NCBI RefSeq assembly: GCF_040802235.1
Contig: NC_133169.1
Coordinates: 42,043,034-42,107,033, forward strand
Origin: Manis javanica
Lineage: Eukaryota > Chordata > Mammalia > Pholidota > Manidae
DNA length: 64,000 nucleotides
Reading direction: 5' to 3'
Numbering within the stretch: position 1 is the stretch's first letter; every line of letters starts with the position of its first letter. The translations under genes and the position numbers were made by a program. Below, in pieces: positions 11,946 to 23,944 of the stretch. The notes beneath the pieces are model-generated. The model was not told where the DNA came from. It ran no database searches and was given only the letters and a program-made list of their open reading frames with translations.

Positions 11946-12880
11946 AGCTCAGGAAGAGATGAAAGGCATTGTCAAGCACGGTTAAATATTTTAGGCCAGT
12001 TACTATATTAAAGAAGAGCTGTCAGGTATTTCACATCTGAGCATGCAACCAAAATCCAGAATGTGGAAGGCAAATTGATGATTGATAGAGGAGAGAAAAT
12101 AAAGTAAGCTTCAATCTATAAATTTGAGATAAAAGGAGATATGTCACTGTAAACTAAAGAAGGAACTAATTTTTATAGCTTTAACCTAAACATGCATGCA
12201 AACACTTACACATTTTCAGGGTAATATGTTTTTCTATATATGAGTATACTCTCACTTTAAAATATACACTTAGTTGTTTAACCTCTGTTAAGAATATTTT
12301 ATTAATATTTAATTAATTAAGAAATGATCTAATTTGGGGTCTTTCCTTGCCAGTGATCTGATTTCTACATGTGGTGATAGGTTTCTACATTAGCCAAGTA
12401 GCCTGTCTCAAAAAAGAAAAACTTCCCCTTACATTGTTTCTGCAGCGTGACATAAATGGCCACAACTAATTTCAAAGGAGACTGAAGAAGCATTGCATCT
12501 TTGTGTCCAAGAGACAAAAGAAGTAAATTATTAAAAAATAAACTCCATCTGTTTCAAAATACAATCAAGAGTGGATTAAGAACACTCACTTTGAGTATAT
12601 GAAGATATTAATTACACATATAATAAATCAAGTTGTATTAATAGTTTATAGTGTTGACTATAAAGTATAGTATGTTCTCTATAGTTTCCATCCTGTTGTA
12701 AAGATGTGAATGCAACAGATGCAGTATAGTTTGCATCACTAGCTTGGAGGACACCTTAATGTTCACTGGAATGATGGTTTAATACAGCAGTTTTGAATTT
12801 TTTATAAACAAAATTTTAATACATAGTATTATGATTCTTTATTGCTTTTCTAACCTATTTGGTTTCAGGTCAAACAGTTG
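11946..12880. other. AT-rich DNA upstream of an OR pseudogene
   Basis: No gene or repeat recognised. OR genes usually have a non-coding 5' exon some kilobases upstream, but none can be identified by eye here. Confidence 0.4.
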
Positions 12881-12890
12881 ATTTTAATTC

Positions 12891-13770
12891 ATGAAGGGAA
12901 GGAATGAGACATCAGGGATGGATTTATTCTTCCGGACTCTCCCTGACAGGAAACAATGTGACATCTTGATCGTTGTGATCACGCTGATCTGTGCTGTTGC
13001 CCTCACTGGGAACTCAGCTCTGATTCCCCTTATGCTGGTGGATTCCCATGTCCACGTGCTCATACACTTCCTCCTCAGCCGGCTGTCCCTCATCAACTTG
13101 CTGTTCATCTACAACTCTGTCCCCAACATGACCACTGAATTTACTCAGAGAATAAAAATATCACAAATATAGTCTGTGGTTCCTGATATTTTTCTTCCTT
13201 ATGCTGGGAGGAGCAGAGTGTATTCTCCTGACTCTCATGGACTCTCATGGCCTGTGATTACTGTGCAGCCATCTGTCAGCCACTGAGGTACCCAGTCAAC
13301 ATGAGCACGGGGGTCTGCCAAATGATGGGGTGTTCTAAATTCTTTAAAACAGACTGAATATACTGTGCAGTTATCTACATGTAGTTACAAGGAGATAGAT
13401 GATTACTTCCATGAAGTTAGAGCTTTTCTGAAGTTCTCCTGTGAGGATACCTCTTCCTGTAGGTTTGCAGGACTTGTGTTAGGCATTGTGCCACTCTTTA
13501 TTCCCTTTGGAGTCATCTTTACTTCCTACCCACCATCTTACATGAATTCCCCCAAGAGGAGGAACAAAGCGTGGGCACATGCTCCCACCGCCTGATAGTA
13601 GTAAGCCTGGTTTATGGCCGTGTCATCTCACCTACATGACTCCTGGTTTCTCACGTAGGCCTGCTCAGGACCAGGCAGTACCAGTGTTTTTTTTTTCAAA
13701 CATTGATCCTGTGTTGAACCCATTTATTTATAGCTCAAGAGACAAGGATGTTTTGAGGGTATTGAAATAG
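12891..13770 (+). pseudogene. Olfactory receptor family 2-like pseudogene
   Basis: Starts ATGAAGGGAAGGAATGAGACA (M-K-x-x-N-E-T, with an N-glycosylation-like site). It runs through TM1 (TGNSALIPLMLVDSHVH), TM2 (HFLLSRLSLINLLF), the EC2/TM5 part (HEVRAFLKFSCEDTS, PLFIPFGVIF), TM6 (MNSPKRRNKA), TM7 (LNPFIYSSRDKDVLR) and a stop near 13768. Damage: frame shift and TAG near 13170; a 10-bp tandem duplication ACTCTCATGG at 13231-13250 in the TM3/DRY region, which shifts the frame; the DRY triad reads D-Y-C; several stops in 13340-13425; TGATAG near 13592-13597; and a shift before TM7. The EC2 Cys usually preceding E-V is His. Normal length would be about 310 residues. Family 2 is likely; the subfamily is uncertain. 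Confidence 0.92.
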
Positions 13771-13774
13771 GTAT

Positions 13775-14130
13775 TGGAATGGCTTTTTATTACATAGTGA
13801 AACTTCATATTTTAATTTAAAAATCTAATGAATAGTATGGATTTGACAAATCAATAGCTGTCCATGACCTTTAAGTTATCTGTCTCCTAACATTTATAAT
13901 CCACTTTGATTTCTGGGAATTCTAAGTGACTGAAGTGTGACATAAGTTTTACTATATGACATTAACATTCATAGAATTCAGTTAGAAATGTTTGTTATAA
14001 ATTCCTGTTAGCTTGTTTCTCTTTCTCTTTTTTTAATATTTGAATTATGAATTGCAAATGCTTTGGGTACAAATGTGATGTCTTCTATATCATTTATATC
14101 TTCCCTGGTGTTCCCATTAGAAATGTGCAT
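13775..14130. other. AT-rich DNA 3' of the OR pseudogene
   Basis: No feature recognised. Confidence 0.4.
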
Positions 14131-14134
14131 TAAT

Positions 14135-14324
14135 ATAAATGGAGATAGAAGGGCAAAATGAAGAATATAGTATATGGTTCTGTAACATTTTTTATGTTGA
14201 CAGGTAGTAACTGCACAAGTTGGGGTGAAGATTTAATAATATGAGTAACTTTTGAATTACTATGTTTTACACTTGAAATGTATATAATACTGTATATCGA
14301 CTATACTTCATTTAAAAATATAAG

Positions 14325-14325
<1 letters not shown>
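14135..14325 (+). mobile_element. L1 3'-UTR end fragment
   Basis: A short copy of the 3' module seen at 9795: GGTTCTGTAACATT, AGTTGGGGTGAAGATTTAATA, CACTTGAAATGTATATAATA, ending CTATACTTCATTTAAAAATA. It is followed directly by a GATA microsatellite, as if the tail had served as the seed. Confidence 0.75.

Positions 14326-14375
<50 letters not shown>
14326..14375 (+). repeat. (GATA)n microsatellite, about 12 units
   Basis: Uninterrupted GATA/TAGA repeat directly after an L1 tail. High repeat purity suggests it is recent and length-variable. Confidence 0.97.
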
Positions 14376-14377
<2 letters not shown>

Positions 14378-15100
14378 AATGGTCATATAACAGTTTCTTC
14401 TGAAAAGAATAATAAAATATCCTGGCTTGTGAATTAAATCACAAATATATGTCATTTCAGTTGATAATTATTCACCAATTTTTGTTTTAAAAACATGTTA
14501 AATGGAATACTTTAAAATAATTTGAACAATGTATATCATAATCAAGTTAAAAAAATAATAAAGAACAATTAATTGTTAAGTAGAAGACATATTTTATAGT
14601 AAAAGTTATTTAAGCAGATAGACCAATGTTTATATGTTAATGGAAATATGTTACTTGGAACAATAATTTCAGTAAACTGCATGACCAATTTGTGTACAGT
14701 AATTCTGTGTTATGGTGATTGTTTTACTCTCCCTCCATGTTTTGCACAGTAACCCTGTTTTTCTGCCTTGTATGCTTCCCCCAATCATCTCATCTGAGAA
14801 CACTCTGTCCCTTCTTTGGGAAGTAGTTCCTTTCCAAGTCTACCCAGTACAAGTATGGTCATTTAATACAGCTATTGAGCCCGTAAGTTTCCCTGAAATT
14901 ATCTCAATTGTTCTCATTTTGGCCATTCTCTAGGACTTGGTAGTTTTAAAAGAAGATTAAACATACAAACTCTTGTAAAAATTTTTCTCCTCTCATGCTC
15001 TCACTGGCCTCCACCTCCCTCTTCTCAGTTCCTGAATATTAGAAAAAATATGTATACCATACAAGCAATAAACTCCATTCTATAAATTTACACAAAGAAG
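14376..15100. other. AT-rich DNA, nothing recognised
   Basis: 14690-14940 is less AT-rich and has a 73-codon open frame (14712-14933) without recognisable motifs. No repeat boundaries are visible. Confidence 0.4.
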
Positions 15101-15104
15101 ACAA

Positions 15105-15705
15105 AATCTTTAATTCAAAAAGATATATGCACCCCCTATGTTTACTGCCACATTATTTTACAATAACCGAGATATGGAAGCAACCAAAGTGTCTGCCAAT
15201 AGGTAAATAGGAAAGAGGAGGTGGTACATATATACAAGGGAATATTATTTACCCAATAAAAAGGAATTGTGCCATTTGTGACAATATGAATAGACCTAGA
15301 GTCATGCTAAGTGAAAGAAGCCAGGTGGAAAAAGACAAATACAATGTTTTACTTATAAGTGAAATCTGAAAGCAAAAGGAAACAAAATGAAGAAAACAGC
15401 AGTAGACTCGTAGACACTGAGAAGTGCCTGGTGGTTTCCATGCACGAGGGGTTGGAGTCAGTGGGTGGGGTGCATAAAGGGAATAAAAAGACAAAATTTC
15501 AATCATAATATAAATTAGTCATGGTGGTGAGAGTACAGTGTAGAGAATATACTCAATAATTATACAACATCTTTGATAATCACAGGTAGTAAGTACAATA
15601 GTTGGGGTGAGGATTTACCAGTGTATGTAACTGTTGAATCACTGTGTTATGTAGTTGAAACCAGTATAATGTTGTCCATTCACTATGCTTCAATAAAAAA
15701 AAAGA
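15105..15705 (+). mobile_element. L1 3' end
   Basis: 5'-truncated L1 with the same 3' module as 9795-10397: CAACCAAAGTGTCTGCC, AGTAGACTCGTAGACACTGAG, AGTTGGGGTGAGGATTTA, and TTCAATAAAAAAAAAG at the end. The A-tail is retained. Confidence 0.85.
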
Positions 15706-15717
15706 CTTACAAGTTTC

Positions 15718-15987
15718 CTGTTATAAAATAAAGTCATGGGGAGGTAATAAGCAGGTTAGTGACTACAGTCAATAGTATTGTATTAGAGATCTCAAAGAGG
15801 CTAAAAAATAAATCTTAAACATACATATCACAAGGGAAAAAGTGTACTTTCTATAAGTGTGACAGAGTGTAACTAGACTTACTGTGGTGCTCATTTCACA
15901 ATGTGCACAAATGTGGACTCGTTATCTTGTACACCTGAAAGTAATGTTTATGTCAATTATACTTCAATAAAAATAATAAAATATGTA
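15718..15987 (+). mobile_element. L1 3'-UTR fragment of a second subfamily
   Basis: Different 3' tail from the neighbour: GACTACAGTCAATAGTATTG, CTTGTACACCTGAAAGTAATG, TGTCAATTATACTTCAATAA. It directly abuts the preceding tail, so two insertions are stacked head to tail. Confidence 0.75.
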
Positions 15988-15994
15988 GTAATAA

Positions 15995-17760
15995 AGTTAA
16001 CAAGTATCTATATGATGAAATACCATAAATCACTGATGAAAGAAGTTGAAAAAGACACAAATTAAAAGATTTCCCATATTCATGGTTCAGAAGAGGTAAT
16101 GATGTTAAAATGTCAATATGTATATTTCATGCAAACCTTATGAATATTCTAATGGTAGTTTTTGCAGAATTAGAAAATCCTAAAATTCATGTGGAATCAC
16201 AGATTATCCTAAACATCTAAAGTAATCTTGAGAAAGAAGCACATGGTGGAGACATCACACTTCCTGATTTCAAAAACTATATTAATAACCAAAACAATGG
16301 TACTAACATTAAAATAAATACACAAATAAGTGGAACAGAATCAAGAGCCCAGAAATAAGCCAATGGATATATGGTCAAGTAATAGTTGGTACAGGGACCA
16401 AGATTACTTAAGAAGAAAAATATAGTATCTTCAATAAATGGTATCTTGAATACTGGATATTCACGCACAACTTAATAAAACTGGACTCTACCTTACACCA
16501 CTTATGGAAGTTAACTGGAAATGTATTAAAGACCTTAATATAGTATCTAAAGCCATAAAACACCTGGAAGACAATATAGAGGAAAAGCAACTTAGCATCA
16601 GTGTTGGCAGTGGTTTATTTTGGATGTGTCACCAAAGGCATAAGCAACAAAAGCAACAAAAGCAAAAAATCAACAAGTTCTGCCTCAAACCAAAAAGTGA
16701 AGCACAGCAAAAAAATAATTTAAAAAAATGGAAAGGCAACCAACCAAGAAGAAAAGCATTTTTAAAGCACATGTTGGATGAGAGGTTGATATTGAAAATA
16801 CATATGCAACTCTTATAATTCAGTAGCAAAAATACAAACCATTTAAAAAATGACAAAGGATCTGAATAGACATTTTCCCATAGGCCATAAGTAAATCATC
16901 AGGGACATGAAAATCACAACCACAATGAGACATCATCTCACATTTGTTAGAATGGCTATCATCAAAAAGGAAAAAGATAACAAGTGTTGGTGAGGGTGTG
17001 GAGAAAAGAGGGTCACAAAACTTGTATACTGTTTGTGCTAATGTAAATTGATACATGCAGTATGGCAAACTATCGAATTTCCTCAAATACTTAAAAATTC
17101 AATTTGATCCAGCACTACAGCTTATGGAAATTTAAATCAGGACTTCAAAGAGATATCTGCACACATGTTTACTGCAGTATTATTCACTGTAGCAAACACC
17201 TGGAAATAAACTAAGTTTCTGTCCATGGTTAATGGATAAAAAATGTGGGATGTATATATATATAATTTAATAAGTTAGAATAAAGAAGGAAACCCTGCCT
17301 TTTGTCATATTTGTTGACTTTGTGGGCATTATGTTAAAGGAAAGAGAGAAAGAGCAAAATTACACGATCTCACTTACATGTGGAACCTCAAGAAGGCAAA
17401 CTCAAAACAGGGATAGGTCACCAGGGGCCTGAGGGGTGGGGAAATTGGGAGATACTGTTCAAAGGGTGCAAAATTTCAGATATAAGATGACTGAGTTTTG
17501 GGATCAAATGCACAATATGATGACTACTTTTAATACATTAGTGTATACTTGATAGTTATTGAGATTGTATCTTAAATGTTCTCACTGTACACACAACTAC
17601 ACACACACACACACAAAGTAACTATGAGAGGGAAAGCATGTTTCAACTCCCCTTAATGGTGAGCAATTCATAATACATAAGCATATCAAGTAATTGTTAC
17701 ATATCTCAAACTTATACAATGTTATACATCCAACTACATTTAATAAATCTGGAAAAATTA
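15995..17760 (+). mobile_element. L1 ORF2 3' third plus 3'-UTR (old)
   Basis: Readable in order: a GTGGAATCACAGATTATC region, GGAACAGAATCAAGAGCCCAG, ORF2 C-terminal text (GGATATTCACGCACAACT, AGACCTTAATATAGTATC, AATGAGACATCATCTCACAT), GGTGAGGGTGTGGAGAAAAG, and a 3'-UTR ending near TTTAATAAATCTGG at 17755. A (CA)n run lies in the 3'-UTR at about 17598-17616. The longest surviving frame is 16504-16818. Inactive. Confidence 0.8.
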
Positions 17761-17764
17761 TAGT

Positions 17765-18175
17765 TAAATTTTCTACAGAAGTATAAAATAGCAGAAAAAT
17801 AGGAAGAAATGAACAAAATGAAAAAATACTGTATTTACACAGCTTAATGTCCAAACTCATAATGAGGTAACAAATTAACACAATGTGTTGTGTAAGAATG
17901 GAAGAGTTGAAAAAGGGAAAAAACCCTTAATTGCCCCATACAGATACCTCACTCTGACAAAGCTGACACTGAAAGTTTTTTCGTCAGCTCTGGGTTGATT
18001 GGGAGTGATTTTATACAGTACATGTAAAAATTGATTTCAAAGGGACTATAGAACTAACATGGCAGAATATCTGCATGAATTTTTATAGGCATAAATATTT
18101 ATTAAGTTCAAAGTGAAATATGAAATTTTATACATACATCTTTCTTTCTAAAAGTTTATATTTTCTGCTCACCAT
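17765..18175. other. AT-rich DNA, nothing recognised
   Basis: No coding or repeat signal that I can support. Confidence 0.4.
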
Positions 18176-18179
18176 TAGA

Positions 18180-19030
18180 AGGAAAAGTATAAGCTAAAAT
18201 ATAAGTATATGGGAAGATATTTGCTTTACATATATTGGGTAAACAATTGGTATCCAAAACATATAAAGAATTTCAACAAATCAATGAATAAAGAGGGCTA
18301 GCTTTCCCTCCCCACCCTAAAAAAATACTGGCAGATGGTTATACATGAAATCCAGTATCTAATAACCATATAAAATGTGATACAGAAAACTCTTTCAGAG
18401 AAAGAGAAATGAAACTACAGTGGAAAACTACTCACCGTAATGGCTAAAATTAAAAAAGGACTGGCAAAACCAAGGCTGTCAAGGATGTGCAACAACTTAC
18501 ATGTAAGTTGGCATAAAAACTTTGGGGAAAATGTTTGGTATTATGTGGCACAGCTCAACGTTTTTGTAACATCATCCAATAACTCCACTATGGTCTTTTC
18601 CAAACAGAAGCGAAGGTTGAGTCCATTAAATGTCAGATACAGAAATGCTGACAGCAGTTTAATTCACAGTAGCTCCTAACCAGAAACAAACCAAATGCCT
18701 ATCAAGAGCAGAATTAATAAGTAAGTATAGTATATTAATAGCATGACATATAACATAATATTGAACAGGAAGGTATAAGGGATAAACACAACAACATAGC
18801 TGAGTCCCCAAAATATTATTAGGCAAAAGAAGTATGATATAATTAACAAGAATATATTAAAGTGGTGATTACCTTTTTGGAGGTATTGATTGGAAGGAAG
18901 AAAAAGGGAGACTCCACGGTACTGGAATACTCTAAATCTTGATCTTCATCATAGTTACATAGGCATTACATATGTAAAATTGACCAAGGTGTACACTTGA
19001 GAATTGTATTTATTGTATTAACTAAAAACT
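18180..19030 (+). mobile_element. Old L1 ORF2 end plus 3'-UTR
   Basis: Highly diverged but ordered: TATCCAAAACATATAAAGAA, CACCGTAATGGCTAAAATTAA, a TGGCATAAAAACTTTGG block, AAATGCCTATCAAGAGCAGAAT, then GATCTTCATCATAGTTACAT and TGTACACTTGAGAATTGTA. An ancient L1M-type copy. Confidence 0.65.
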
Positions 19031-19189
19031 ACCAACTGTAAATTAATTACCCCTTGAAGAAGATTTATTCAAAATAACTCCCCACATCACATAATCTTAC
19101 CACTCATGCTCTCTGATATACTGCCTCTACATTTTCTAGATATCTATGAAAAACATATCAGCAGTAATTTTGGAAAATTTTTCTAAACT

Positions 19190-20157
19190 CAACATCAAAA
19201 ATACCAAATAATCCAACTAAAAATGGGTAGAGAACAGGAACACACATTTTGCCAAAGTGGCAAACAGGCACATGAAAAGATACTCCACATTGCTAATTAT
19301 AATGAAATACAAATCAGAACCGCAATGAGTTCCCACCTCACACTAGTTTAGAATGGCCGATACCCAAAAGACAAGAAATAGCCAAGTGTTGGAGAGGATA
19401 TGGAGAAAAGGGAACCTTCCTCCACTGCTGGTGGGAATGTTAATTGGTGCAGCCACTACAGAAAGCAGTGTGGAGGTTCCTCAGAAAATGAAAAATAGAA
19501 ATGCCATACAACCTAGGAACTGACTTCTAGGAATTTTCTGAAATAAAATAAAATATATTTAAAATGATATGTACACCTTTATGTTTACTGCCACATAATT
19601 TACAATAGTCAAGATATGGAAGCAACCAAAGTGTCCATCAACAGATGAATGGGTAAAGAAGAGGTGGTGCATATGCACAAAGGAATATTATTCAGCCACA
19701 AAAAGAAGGAAATCTTGCCTTTTGTAACAACATGGATGAACTTACAGGGTATAATGCTATATGAAAAAGGCAGGCAGAGAAAGACAAATATCATGATTTC
19801 ACTTATTTTTGGAATCTAAAAACAAAACCAAGCAAAATGAACAAAACTGCAGTAGACTCACAGACACTGATCAGTGACCGGCGGCCACCACAGGGGAGGA
19901 TTTGGGGTGGGTGCTGGGCTGCCTGGGGGTCCAGGAAGAGACACAGAATCTCAGTCACAATATAAGGTGGTCACAGGAATGGGAGTGTGGCAGAGAGAAT
20001 ACAGTCAGTGGTTCTGTGACAGTTTTCTATACTGACAAAGAGTAACTGCACTAGTTGGGGTGAGGATTTAATAATGTGTGTAACAGTTGAATCACTCTCT
20101 TATATACTTGAAACCAATATAATATTGTATATCAACTATTTTTCAATTAAAAAATGA
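19190..20157 (+). mobile_element. L1 ORF2 C-terminus plus 3'-UTR
   Basis: Better preserved than its neighbours. AAATGGGTAGAGAACAGG and AATGAGTTCCCACCTCACA lead into TGTTGGAGAGGATATGGAG and GGAATATTATTCAGCCAC, then the shared 3' module (AGTAGACTCACAGACACTGA, GTTGGGGTGAGGATTTAATA, ATATACTTGAAACCAATATA) and an A-rich end near 20155. 5'-truncated. Confidence 0.87.
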
Positions 20158-20159
20158 AA

Positions 20160-21960
20160 ATTTTTCCATGTAAAATATTATTAAGGAATTGAGATTAGGA
20201 TCTCCCAAAGGCATTCGAAACAATAAAGATATGAATGCACATAATTTCCAAAGCTATTTGGAAATTATCACTGCATTACTGATTTCATATTTGATTTCAT
20301 TATGGTCAGATGACTGGTCTAAAATATCATTTCTATGAATTATATTGTTCTTTTTACAAGTATATCATACATTTTTATTAGAGTGTTACATTTGCTTACA
20401 TATAATATTCATCCTGTGTTTTTTTCTTAGAGTTTCTTCCTATAAATTAGGCACAATAGTTGTCCTGTTTAAATATTTTATCTTTATCATATTTAATAGA
20501 CTTAACATGCCACTTTCTAATTAATATATTCTAAAATATACCTTTCTGATGATAAATTAATTGGGGATAAAAAATTAAATTTCCATGACTGAATTTAATT
20601 GTGTCAACTTCAACCATCTTAAGAGATGAAAATACTTTTGATGGCATAATTGATAGAATATTAGCAATTACATTCCTTTTTTTATCATAACACTGGTTGA
20701 GGAGGATAACAAACAAGGAAAACAAACTCTTACACTTGGAAAGTTAACTTCCTTCTCCTCACATCCTCGGTTTCTGAGATAATCTCTGTGGACATGTGTC
20801 CAGGTTCTAGATGCACTGGATAAAGTACTACCATAAACATGCACACGATATTGGTATTTCTGACTCATTGTGAAGATGGAGATTTCCTATATTGCTGTAA
20901 GACATTTGTTTTGGGATTGAAGTCTGTTGAAATAGTATTTATATCTCAGACACTCACACTGGATTGTCATTGGCCACGGAAGCTTTTTCAGCAGTTATTT
21001 CTCTCTGAATGTTTGAAACTGATTTCATTCCTTGTTCATTGTAGCTGTAAGGAATTTAGGTTTGTCATAAAATTCTCTAAGACAACTTGTTATGCAATCT
21101 CTGATAACAGTTTGGTTTTGATGATCAGCACTTTCTGCCCTATCTGTCTGGCTGTGTCCCCCTCTAACAGAAGAAATAGTCATGTTTCTCCTCTTTTCAA
21201 AGTCCCAAACACTTAAGAAGTGCCCACATTTAATATGAGAAATAGCTCATGAGCTGCACACGTGCAGTGGTAAAGAGACCCATACATCTTGTAAGAAACA
21301 GAGGTTGAATCTTACTCAGCTTTGATAGCACATTAAAAGTAAGTATGTTTATGCATTTGAGTTAATATCGATGGACCTCATATTCATCATTAGTCAACAG
21401 AACCTTTAAACATCATTTCTCAACAGTTCCACGAAAGAGAATTTAGTTGTGATATAAAACAGATTGACCATTGCAACTACAACCAGAGTCTGGGGAAATA
21501 CATATATTTCTGTGTGTGTGTACACATATGTATAATAACTTAAATAAAAACTTGAATGAATTACAAATGTTTGCCTTCAAACACCAAGTAAAACAGGCTG
21601 GGAGAAAATGTAAAAACCATGACAATATAACACTTACATCTAAGTGGTTCACTTCCCCCTTTCCCATGGACTTGCATTTTAGGTTACTGCTAAAGAGTGT
21701 TGTTCTCATTTGTCTGATAGAATCATATACTTAGTTCTTAGAAACATATGGAATAAAGGCATAGGAAACAATGTTCAAAGTAAATTACTGGAAATGAAAA
21801 TGTCTCAGCTTGTGGGACATGCTTCAAAGACACATTTTAACATTTACTTGATGAGTGACACTGGGAACAATGTGTAATTTTTCCATCCCTCCATTTCCTC
21901 ATTCAGAAAATGGGATTCAGAGCACTTACAGAGTTCTTACAGAATACAAAATAATCCATA
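20160..21960. other. Unrecognised AT-rich DNA
   Basis: The largest open frames are 20839-21216 (plus, 125 codons) and overlapping short ones. None shows a motif, and composition is like the surroundings, so I do not call a gene. A TG/TA run lies near 21509-21535. Confidence 0.4.
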
Positions 21961-21974
21961 AAAACTGCTTAGTG

Positions 21975-22506
21975 TGAGCAACTCAAGTGTCCATAAGTAG
22001 ATGAATGGATAAAGAGGTAGTGAACATATACAAGGGAATATTATATTATTCAGCCATAAAGAAGACAGAAATCCTATTTTTGGCTATACGGATATACCTT
22101 AAGTATATTATGCTCAGTGAAATAAGCCAGGCAGAAAGAAAAATGCCGCATGATTTCATTATTTGTGGAACACAAAAACAAATCAGAACAGAATGAACAA
22201 AACAGCAGGAGACTCATAGACACTGAGAAGTGTCTAGTGGTCACCGCTGGGGAGGGGTTAGGTGGATGGGAGACAGAGGGGGAGGGGATGAAGTGGTGCA
22301 GAACCTCAGTGTGACATCAGCTCATCACGGGGATGGTGGCGAGGCATGGGGAACACAGCCGGTGACTGTGTAATGTCCTCTGCTGACAAATACTCATTAT
22401 ACTAGTAGTGGCGAGCATTTAATAATGTAGATAACTGTCAGATCCACTATACTGCATACTTGAGACCAATACCAGAGTACATCAACTACACCACAATAAA
22501 ATAATT
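21975..22506 (+). mobile_element. L1 3' end
   Basis: 5'-truncated copy of the shared module: CAACTCAAGTGTCCATAAG, TATTATTCAGCCATAAAG, GAGACTCATAGACACTGAG, ATACTTGAGACCAATAC, and CAATAAAATAATTAAC at the end. Confidence 0.85.
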
Positions 22507-22678
22507 AACAAAAGACACACAAACACAAAACAAAAGAAATTGTATCTCTCAATACAGTATGGACTCAATTCTCAACTTCCTATTATACCAATCAACAAAC
22601 GTAACCTCCTCTTTACATATCGCTAAAGGAGAGATAATTAAAATAGTTTAAAATGTTAGTGACTCCATGAACTTAGAC

Positions 22679-23613
22679 TCATTTGACACTGTGTAACCTT
22701 GAAGAGTGTGTTTGTATTTGCTGAGGTTTTAAGTTTGCACGTTTCCCCAGCCACCTTTTCAAGGCTCCCTCGACCTCCCTGTTCCTCAGACTGTAGACGA
22801 AGGGGTTCAGCACAGGGGTGAAGATATTATAAAATGTTGACAACCTTGTCATGCTTAGCTTAACTGTAGGATTTGGGTCTCATGTAGATAAATAGAGCAG
22901 CTCCAAAAAACAGTCCCATCAGAGCCAAATGTGAGGAGCAGGAGGCAAAAGCCTTTTTGCGGGTATCTGCAGAACACACCTGGAGAACAGCAGCCAGGAT
23001 GGACCAACAGCGTTAACAGACAGCAGGTGTACATGGCGTACTCAAAGACAGACGTCAGCACAAGCCAAACGCATGAGAGTGGGTGCCTCCCAGAAGAAAT
23101 GGTCAATCTCATGAGCTCTGCTAAATGGGAAGCTCAGGGTGGCAGCAGCCTGCACGAGCCCATCAGCTGCCCCCAGGAACCAGGACCCCCAGGACATTCT
23201 CAGGCATAATCGCCAGCTCATGAGGATGGGGTATCTCTGGGGGTGGCAAATAGCCACATAGCGGTCATAGGACATGGCTACTAAGAGAAAACTCTCTCCA
23301 TCACCCAGTGTGAGGGAGACAAAGATCTATAGCCCACAGTCAGTGAGGGAGATGGACTTCCTGCCAGTCAAATAGTCAGCAGCCATCTTGGGCACAGTAA
23401 TGCAGACCAGCATCATGTCCATGAGGGAGGCTGGCTCAATAGGAGGTACATGGGCGTGTGAAGCCGGGGGTCCCGGTGAATCAGGAGAAGCATGAGAGCT
23501 TTGCCTGTGAAAGAAGCAATGGCTATTATCAGCACCACTGTGAAGAGGAAAAGGTGGCATCTCGTGTATTTAAAGAGTCCTAGAAAAATGAAATCTGATG
23601 TGTTTCTCTTCAT
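22679..23613 (-). pseudogene. Olfactory receptor family 2-like pseudogene (minus strand)
   Basis: Reads from ATG at 23613: [16 protein letters not shown]1 ([19 protein letters not shown]), [15 protein letters not shown]2/3 ([20 protein letters not shown]), TM3 end [20 protein letters not shown] (DRY intact), EC2 ([14 protein letters not shown]) and TM7 ([19 protein letters not shown]). TGA is near 22681. Breaks: shift after PMYLLLS (about 23430); stop at CGL* near 23329; shift near 23280; shift after CAD (about 23050); a deletion removing most of TM5 at about 23001; TAA near 22866; and a last shift before TM7. The EC2 Cys is Trp and the other loop Cys is Ser. The flanks carry plus-strand L1 3' ends on both sides. 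Confidence 0.93.
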
Positions 23614-23779
23614 GATTTATGCTTGTGTGACCCTGCAAATGGAAAATTAGAGAACAAAGGGGTTTTCATCATCTAAAAACCTTAGTTTGACATCATGACC
23701 ACTGGGCAATACTGTGTATAAAATCCAAGGTCCAGATTCAAACCCTACTTTCCACTTAGGATGGGTTGGAATCACTGCA

Positions 23780-23940
23780 TAGGGGCTATAGCCAATACTA
23801 TTACAATTTCTTTGTATGTTGACATATCATAACTATACTTACCATGGTGAGCATTTAGTAATGTACATAATTGTTAAATCACTGTGTTGTATGTGTGAAA
23901 CTAGTACATTGTAGATTAACTATATCTCAAAAAAGTGAAA
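23780..23940 (+). mobile_element. L1 3'-UTR fragment
   Basis: Short tail-end copy: ATGGTGAGCATTTAGTAATG, AAATCACTGTGTTGTATG, GAAACTAGTACATTGTAG, ending TATATCTCAAAAAAGTGAAA. It lies just 5' (genomically right) of the minus-strand OR pseudogene start. Confidence 0.65.
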
Positions 23941-23944
23941 AAAA

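Noticed and set aside
20839-21216. 125-codon plus-strand open frame
   Set aside because: No domain, no codon-usage contrast with its surroundings, no start context or neighbours supporting a gene.
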